From Pseudomonas entomophila (lineage in GTDB: Bacteria; Pseudomonadota; Gammaproteobacteria; Pseudomonadales; Pseudomonadaceae): DNA of 57,934 bases. Numbering within the stretch: position 1 is the first letter of the stretch; every line of letters begins with the position of its first letter. Of this stretch, positions 52,744 to 57,934 are shown piece after piece. Where the stretch lies: contig NZ_JARPQB010000033.1 of the NCBI RefSeq assembly GCF_029478665.1, positions 1-57,934 on the forward strand. The letters run 5' to 3'. A program made the translations under genes and the position numbers. A model generated the notes under the pieces. The model saw only the letters and a program-made list of their open reading frames with translations. It made no database searches and was not told the DNA's origin.

Positions 52744-54231
52744 ATGCTCAAACTCCTGCTCACAGTACTGCTGCTGTTGCCCCTGGCCACCCAAGCCAGC
52801 GAAGGCGAATTTTTCCTCACCGCCCAGCCCGCCGAACAGGCCCGTCTGCTTGAAACCTGGGCCGCGCAACCCGATGCCGCCCGCCTGCCGCTGCTGGAAA
52901 ACCTGCGCCAAGGCCGCATCGCCGAAAACGACAGCCGCAAACTACGCCTGAACAACCGCCTGCGTGGCCTGATCGACAACGCCCTGGCCAGCCATCAACT
53001 GTTCAGCGACCAAGCCAACGTGCGCCTGACCGCCGCCCAGCAATTGCAGAAAACCGCACGACCCGCGCAAATGGCCTTCCTCGACCGCCGCTTCGCCAGC
53101 GAACCGGACGCCGCCGTGCACGCCGCCCTCGGCCTGGCCCTGGCCAACCTGCAACTGGGCGCGAATGAACCCGCAGTCCGCCTGGCCGCCGTGCGCCTGC
53201 TCGGTGAAACCGGCGACCCGCTGGCCCGCACCCGCCTCGAAGCCCTGCTGCAACCCGACGCCGAAACCGACGCCGCCGTGCGCACCGCCGCCGAAACCAG
53301 CCTGGCCCAGGTACAGCGCAAGCTGCTGGTCGGTGAATTGCTCGGCCAGGCCTTCAGTGGCCTGTCACTGGGCTCGATCCTGCTGCTGGCGGCGCTGGGC
53401 CTGGCGATCACCTTCGGCCTGCTGGGGGTGATCAACATGGCTCACGGCGAGATGCTGATGCTCGGCGCCTACAGCACTTACATGGTCCAGGTGCTGCTGC
53501 AACGCCATGCCCCCGGTGCCATCGAGTTCTACCCGCTGATCGCCCTGCCGGTGGCCTTCGCCGTCAGCGCGGGTGTCGGCATGGCGCTGGAGCGCACGGT
53601 GATCCGCCACCTGTATGGCCGCCCACTGGAGACCCTGCTGGCCACCTGGGGCATTAGCCTGATCCTGATCCAGGCCGTGCGGCTGATCTTCGGCGCGCAG
53701 AACGTCGAGGTGAGCAACCCGGCGTGGCTGTCGGGCGGCATCCAAGTGCTGCCCAACCTGGTACTGCCGTACAACCGCCTGGTGATCATCGGCTTCGCCC
53801 TGGCGGTGGTGCTGCTCACCTGGCTGCTGCTCAACCGCACGCGGCTGGGCCTCAACGTGCGCGCGGTCACCCAGAACCGCAACATGGCGGCCTGCTGCGG
53901 GGTGTCCACCGGGCGCGTCGACATGCTCGCCTTCGGCCTAGGCTCGGGCATCGCCGGGCTTGGTGGCGTGGCCCTGAGCCAGGTCGGCAACGTGGGGCCG
54001 GACCTGGGCCAGAGCTACATCATCGACTCGTTCCTGGTGGTGGTGCTCGGTGGCGTCGGGCAGCTGGCCGGCAGCCTGTGGGCGGCCTTCGGGCTGGGCA
54101 TCGCCAACAAACTGCTGGAGCCGCAGATTGGTGCGGTGCTGGGCAAGATCCTCATCCTTGCGCTGATCATTCTGTTCATCCAGAAGCGCCCGGAAGGCCT
54201 GTTCGCCCTCAAGGGACGGGTAATCGACTGA
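52744..54231 (+). CDS. urtB: Urea ABC transporter permease UrtB
   Basis: An inner-membrane permease of 495 residues related to LivH. A signal-like helix (1-19) and a helical periplasmic extension of about 180 residues (RQGRIAENDSRKLRLNNRLRGLIDNAL..., HEAT-like) precede the eight-helix LivH domain (from about 195: LGSILLLAALGLAITFGLLGVINMAHGEMLMLGAYS). The extension is usual for proteobacterial UrtB. ATG 52744 opens the signal-like helix; upstream in-frame codons come from REP and GT-repeat DNA. The stop shares one base with the urtC start. Confidence 0.95.
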   Translation: MLKLLLTVLLLLPLATQASEGEFFLTAQPAEQARLLETWAAQPDAARLPLLENLRQGRIAENDSRKLRLNNRLRGLIDNALASHQLFSDQANVRLTAAQQLQKTARPAQMAFLDRRFASEPDAAVHAALGLALANLQLGANEPAVRLAAVRLLGETGDPLARTRLEALLQPDAETDAAVRTAAETSLAQVQRKLLVGELLGQAFSGLSLGSILLLAALGLAITFGLLGVINMAHGEMLMLGAYSTYMVQVLLQRHAPGAIEFYPLIALPVAFAVSAGVGMALERTVIRHLYGRPLETLLATWGISLILIQAVRLIFGAQNVEVSNPAWLSGGIQVLPNLVLPYNRLVIIGFALAVVLLTWLLLNRTRLGLNVRAVTQNRNMAACCGVSTGRVDMLAFGLGSGIAGLGGVALSQVGNVGPDLGQSYIIDSFLVVVLGGVGQLAGSLWAAFGLGIANKLLEPQIGAVLGKILILALIILFIQKRPEGLFALKGRVID

Positions 54232-55306
54232 TGAACCAGCCATTGATTGTCACTGCCACGCGCACGGTCGGCACGCGTACTTCACTGGCCATCGGCGCCA
54301 TTGTCGTCCTGGTGCTGCTGGCCCTGCCGCTGTTGTCGCTGCTGCCCGACGGGCACACCCTGCAGGTCTCGGCCTATACCCTGACCCTGGTCGGCAAGAT
54401 CCTCTGCTACGCCATCGTCGCCCTGGCCCTGGACCTGGTGTGGGGCTATGCCGGGTTGCTGTCGCTGGGCCACGGCCTGTTCTTTGCCCTGGGCGGCTAC
54501 GCCATGGGCATGTACCTGATGCGCCAGGCGGCCGGCGACGGCCTGCCGGGGTTCATGACCTTCCTGTCGTGGAGCGAGCTGCCCTGGTACTGGGCCGGCA
54601 CCCAGCATTTCGCCTGGGCGCTGTGCCTGATAGTGCTGGCGCCGGGGCTGCTGGCGCTGGTGTTCGGCTTCTTCGCCTTCCGCTCGCGGATCAAGGGCGT
54701 GTACTTCTCGATCATGACCCAGGCCCTGACCTTCGCCGGCATGCTGCTGTTCTTCCGCAACGAGACCGGCTTTGGCGGCAACAACGGTTTCACCAGCTTC
54801 CGCACCATCCTCGGTTTCGACATCGCCGCCCAAGGCACCCGGGCCGTGCTGTTCTTGCTGACGGTCGGCCTGCTGCTGGGCAGCCTGTTCCTGTGCTGGC
54901 GTTTGACCCAGAGCAAGTTCGGCCGCCTGCTCACCGCCGTGCGCGATGCGGAAAACCGCCTGATGTTCTGCGGCTACGACCCACGCGGCTTCAAGCTGCT
55001 GGTGTGGGTGCTCAGCGCCGTGCTGTGTGGCCTGGCCGGGGCGCTGTACGTGCCGCAGGTGGGCATCATCAACCCCAGCGAGATGTCGCCGACCAACTCT
55101 ATCGAAGCGGCCGTGTGGGTGGCCCTGGGCGGGCGTGGCACGCTGATCGGGCCGCTGCTCGGCGCCGGTCTGGTCAATGGCATGAAGAGCTGGTTCACCG
55201 TGGCGTTCCCCGAGTTCTGGCTGTTCTTCCTCGGCGCGCTGTTCATCCTCGTCACCCTGTACCTGCCCAAGGGCGTGGTCGGCCTTGTGAAGAAAAGGAG
55301 CCAGCC

Positions 55307-55310
<4 letters not shown>
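54231..55310 (+). CDS. urtC: Urea ABC transporter permease UrtC
   Basis: The second permease of the urea transporter, with 359 residues and about ten hydrophobic segments. It is LivM-like: LDLVWGYAGLLSLGHGLFFALGGYAMGMYL is the family signature, followed by IKGVYFSIMTQALTFAGMLLFF and the coupling-helix region LLTAVRDAENRLMFCGYDP. The start overlaps the urtB stop by one base (TGATG), and its own stop overlaps urtD by four bases. Confidence 0.96.
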
Positions 55311-56164
<854 letters not shown>

Positions 56165-56178
56165 CCCCCACGCGCCCT

Positions 56179-56240
56179 GTAGGAGCCAGCCTTGCTGGCG
56201 AACCGCACACCCCGCATTCGCCAGCAAGGCTGGCTCCTAC
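56179..56240. repeat. Inverted REP pair between urtD and urtE
   Basis: The direct copy (56179-56202) and inverse copy (56218-56240) have stem CCAGCCTTGCTGG. They occupy most of the 100-base gap inside the urt operon and could reduce or stabilise downstream expression. Confidence 0.86.
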
Positions 56241-56264
56241 AGGGGTACAACCCAAGGACAAGAC

Positions 56265-56963
56265 ATGCTGAAGATCGACACCCTGCACCAATACTACGGC
56301 GGCAGCCATATCCTGCGCGGCCTGTCCTTCGAGGCCAAGGTCGGCGAGGTCACCTGCCTGCTGGGCCGCAACGGCGTGGGCAAGACCACCTTGCTGCGCT
56401 GCCTGATGGGCCTGCTGCCAGCCCGCGAGGGCCGCGTGGAGTGGGAAGGCAAGCCGATCACCACGCTCAAGCCCCAGCAACGGGTCCAGGCCGGCATCGC
56501 CTACGTGCCCCAGGGCCGCGAGATCTTCCCGCGCCTGACCGTCGAGGAAAACCTGCTGATGGGCCTGTCGCGCTTCCCCGCCCGCGAGGCACGGGAAGTG
56601 CCCGCCTTCATCTACGCACTGTTCCCGGTGCTGGAGCAGATGAAGCAACGCCGAGGCGGCGACCTCTCGGGCGGCCAGCAGCAACAACTGGCCATCGGCC
56701 GTGCCCTGGCCAGCCGCCCGCGCCTGCTGATCCTCGACGAACCCACCGAAGGCATCCAGCCGTCGGTGATCAAGGAGATCGGCGCGGTGATCCGCAAGCT
56801 CGCCGACCGGGGCGACATGGCCATCCTGCTGGTGGAGCAGTTCTACGACTTCGCCGAGGAGCTGGCCGACCACTACCTGGTCATGGCCCGCGGCGAGATC
56901 GTCCAGCGTGGCCGGGGCGAAAACATGCAGGCCGAAGGTGTGCGCGGCCTGGTTACCATTTAA
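56265..56963 (+). CDS. urtE: Urea ABC transporter ATP-binding protein UrtE
   Basis: The second, LivF-like ATPase, of 232 residues: Walker A GRNGVGKTT (34-42), Q-loop AGIAYVPQGREIFPRLTVEENL, signature LSGGQQQQLAIGRAL, Walker B LLILDEPTEGIQPS and LLVEQFYDFA. It heterodimerises with UrtD. ATG 56265 follows AAGGACAAGAC. Urease genes, which follow urt in P. aeruginosa, are not in the remaining window. Confidence 0.96.
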   Translation: MLKIDTLHQYYGGSHILRGLSFEAKVGEVTCLLGRNGVGKTTLLRCLMGLLPAREGRVEWEGKPITTLKPQQRVQAGIAYVPQGREIFPRLTVEENLLMGLSRFPAREAREVPAFIYALFPVLEQMKQRRGGDLSGGQQQQLAIGRALASRPRLLILDEPTEGIQPSVIKEIGAVIRKLADRGDMAILLVEQFYDFAEELADHYLVMARGEIVQRGRGENMQAEGVRGLVTI

Positions 56964-56994
56964 TCTGCAACCACTTCCCTTGCGAGACGCTGTC

Positions 56995-57519
56995 ATGAGT
57001 TACCAGATCCGCGACGCCCTGATCGACGACGTGCCGGGCATCCTCGACATCTACAACGACGCCGTACGCAACACCACGGCGATCTGGAACGAAACCCCGG
57101 TGGAGCTGGCCAACCGCCTGGCCTGGTTCGAGGCCCGCGCGCAGCAGGGTTATCCGATCCTGGTGGCGATGGACGACAGCGGCGTGCTGGGCTATGCCTC
57201 ATTTGGCGACTGGCGGCCGTTCGAGGGTTTCCGCCACACCGTCGAGCACTCGGTGTACGTGCGCGGCGACCAGCGCGGCAAGGGCCTGGGCCCGGTGCTG
57301 ATGGAAGCGCTGATCGAACGGGCGCGCCGTTGCGACAAGCATGTGATGGTCGCCGCCATCGAAAGCGGCAACGCCGCGTCGATCCGCCTGCACGAACGCC
57401 TGGGTTTCAATATCACCGGGCAAATGCCGCAGGTGGGGGTGAAATTCGGGCGCTGGCTGGACCTGACCTTCATGCAGCTTTACCTGGATGACAACACCCT
57501 TCCCCCGTCAAGGACCTGA
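56995..57519 (+). CDS. GNAT acetyltransferase, phosphinothricin/methionine-sulfoximine type
   Basis: An acetyltransferase of 174 residues. IRDALIDDVPGILDIYNDAVRNTTAIWNETPV is the conserved N-terminus of the Pat/MddA family, and the acetyl-CoA P-loop QRGKGLG (about 96-102) and C-terminal GFNITGQMPQVGVKFGRWLDLTFMQL are typical. Homologues acetylate methionine sulfone/sulfoximine and phosphinothricin. In P. aeruginosa a similar gene lies in the urease region, in line with the urt neighbour. It starts 31 bases after urtE. Confidence 0.92.
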   Translation: MSYQIRDALIDDVPGILDIYNDAVRNTTAIWNETPVELANRLAWFEARAQQGYPILVAMDDSGVLGYASFGDWRPFEGFRHTVEHSVYVRGDQRGKGLGPVLMEALIERARRCDKHVMVAAIESGNAASIRLHERLGFNITGQMPQVGVKFGRWLDLTFMQLYLDDNTLPPSRT

Positions 57520-57524
57520 ACCCC

Positions 57525-57934
57525 ATGAACAGCGCCCAGCTGCACCGCGTGACCCACGAAGGCCTGGCGTTCTACCGCGACAGCCTGGTGGCCCTGTTGC
57601 TCGATGCGGTGCGCCAGGGCGCGTCGGTGGGGTTTCTTGCCGATATCGATGAGCAGCAGGCCAAGGCCTACTTCGATGAGGTGAAGGCAAAGCTGGCCAG
57701 TGGCGAGCAACTGCTGTGGGTCATTGCCCAGGGGCAGGAGGTGCTGGGCAGTGTGCAACTGGGGTTGTGCCTGAAGCCCAATGGGCTGAACCGGGGCGAA
57801 GTGCAGAAGCTGCTGGTGCACAGCGATGCACGGCGGCGTGGGCTGGGGCAGCAGTTGATGGGAGCGCTGGAGGCCGAGGCGCGGCGGATCGGGCGGGGGA
57901 TGCTGTTTCTCGATACCGAGGCGGGGTCTGGGGC
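57525..57934 (+). CDS. GNAT acetyltransferase, cut by window end
   Basis: The first 136 residues are visible. The acetyl-CoA-binding motif A is VQKLLVHSDARRRGLGQQLMGALEAEARR (R-R-x-G-x-G), followed by FLDTEAGSG, where the window ends. It starts five bases after the previous acetyltransferase stop and belongs to the same transcript. The substrate is unknown. Confidence 0.88.
   Translation, partial: MNSAQLHRVTHEGLAFYRDSLVALLLDAVRQGASVGFLADIDEQQAKAYFDEVKAKLASGEQLLWVIAQGQEVLGSVQLGLCLKPNGLNRGEVQKLLVHSDARRRGLGQQLMGALEAEARRIGRGMLFLDTEAGSG

Noticed and set aside
56964..57934. Urease genes after urtE
   Set aside because: The two frames present are GNAT acetyltransferases; ureDABC may lie beyond the window but cannot be claimed.

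Overview
The window is a stretch of chromosome from a Pseudomonas of the P. putida type. Three things point there: G+C-rich coding sequence, many REP palindromes that begin GTAGGAGC, and gene order. The run speA - yciH - Nudix - DUF2333 - gcbA - ctpL - dsbD - aroQ - accBC - prmA - DUF3426 - dusB - fis - purHD - retS follows the order I know from P. aeruginosa (PA4839 to PA4856). The cobalamin, copper and urea-transport blocks that follow are laid out as I remember them in P. putida. No tRNA, rRNA or CRISPR array was seen.

Layout. 1-2030: an IS110-family element whose left side is at or beyond the window edge, then a REP-associated tyrosine transposase (RAYT) flanked by its REP palindromes. 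2033-25876: conserved housekeeping genes for polyamine synthesis, translation, c-di-GMP signalling, chemotaxis, disulfide reduction, shikimate and fatty-acid synthesis, ribosomal protein methylation, tRNA modification, Fis, purine synthesis and the RetS lifestyle switch. 26350-33952: two divergent cobalamin operons, cobG-cobH-cobI-cobJ leftward and cobL-cbiD-cobK rightward. They form an O2-dependent corrin pathway that carries CbiD and a CbiG domain. 34035-34675: a vapBC toxin-antitoxin pair with a palindromic operator over its promoter. 34748-36067: an nfeD/SPFH membrane pair. 36297-41216: a five-gene copper cluster (DUF2946, PCuAC chaperone, second DUF2946, OprC-like TonB receptor, PepSY membrane protein). 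41473-42879: a CycA-type amino-acid permease. 43063-50358: one 2431-residue Tc-toxin A subunit with no TcB or TcC partner in the window. 50410-50990: a small DUF6124/DUF3077-like gene coupled to a 25-codon upstream reading frame, behind a highly structured leader. 51355-56963: the urea ABC transporter urtABCDE. 56995-57934: two GNAT acetyltransferases, the second cut by the window end.

Accessory signals. At least 16 intergenic sites carry REP elements, mostly as inverted pairs. They fall into sub-families whose stem sequences differ but stay paired, and many have a second 7-bp/3-nt hairpin on the outer flank. The parts most worth a second look are the DUF6124 leader with competing stems and its coupled mini-ORF, the orphan TcA gene with its AT-rich internal island, the non-coding left end of the IS110 element (a possible bridge RNA next to a REP target), and the REP/companion-hairpin family as a whole.
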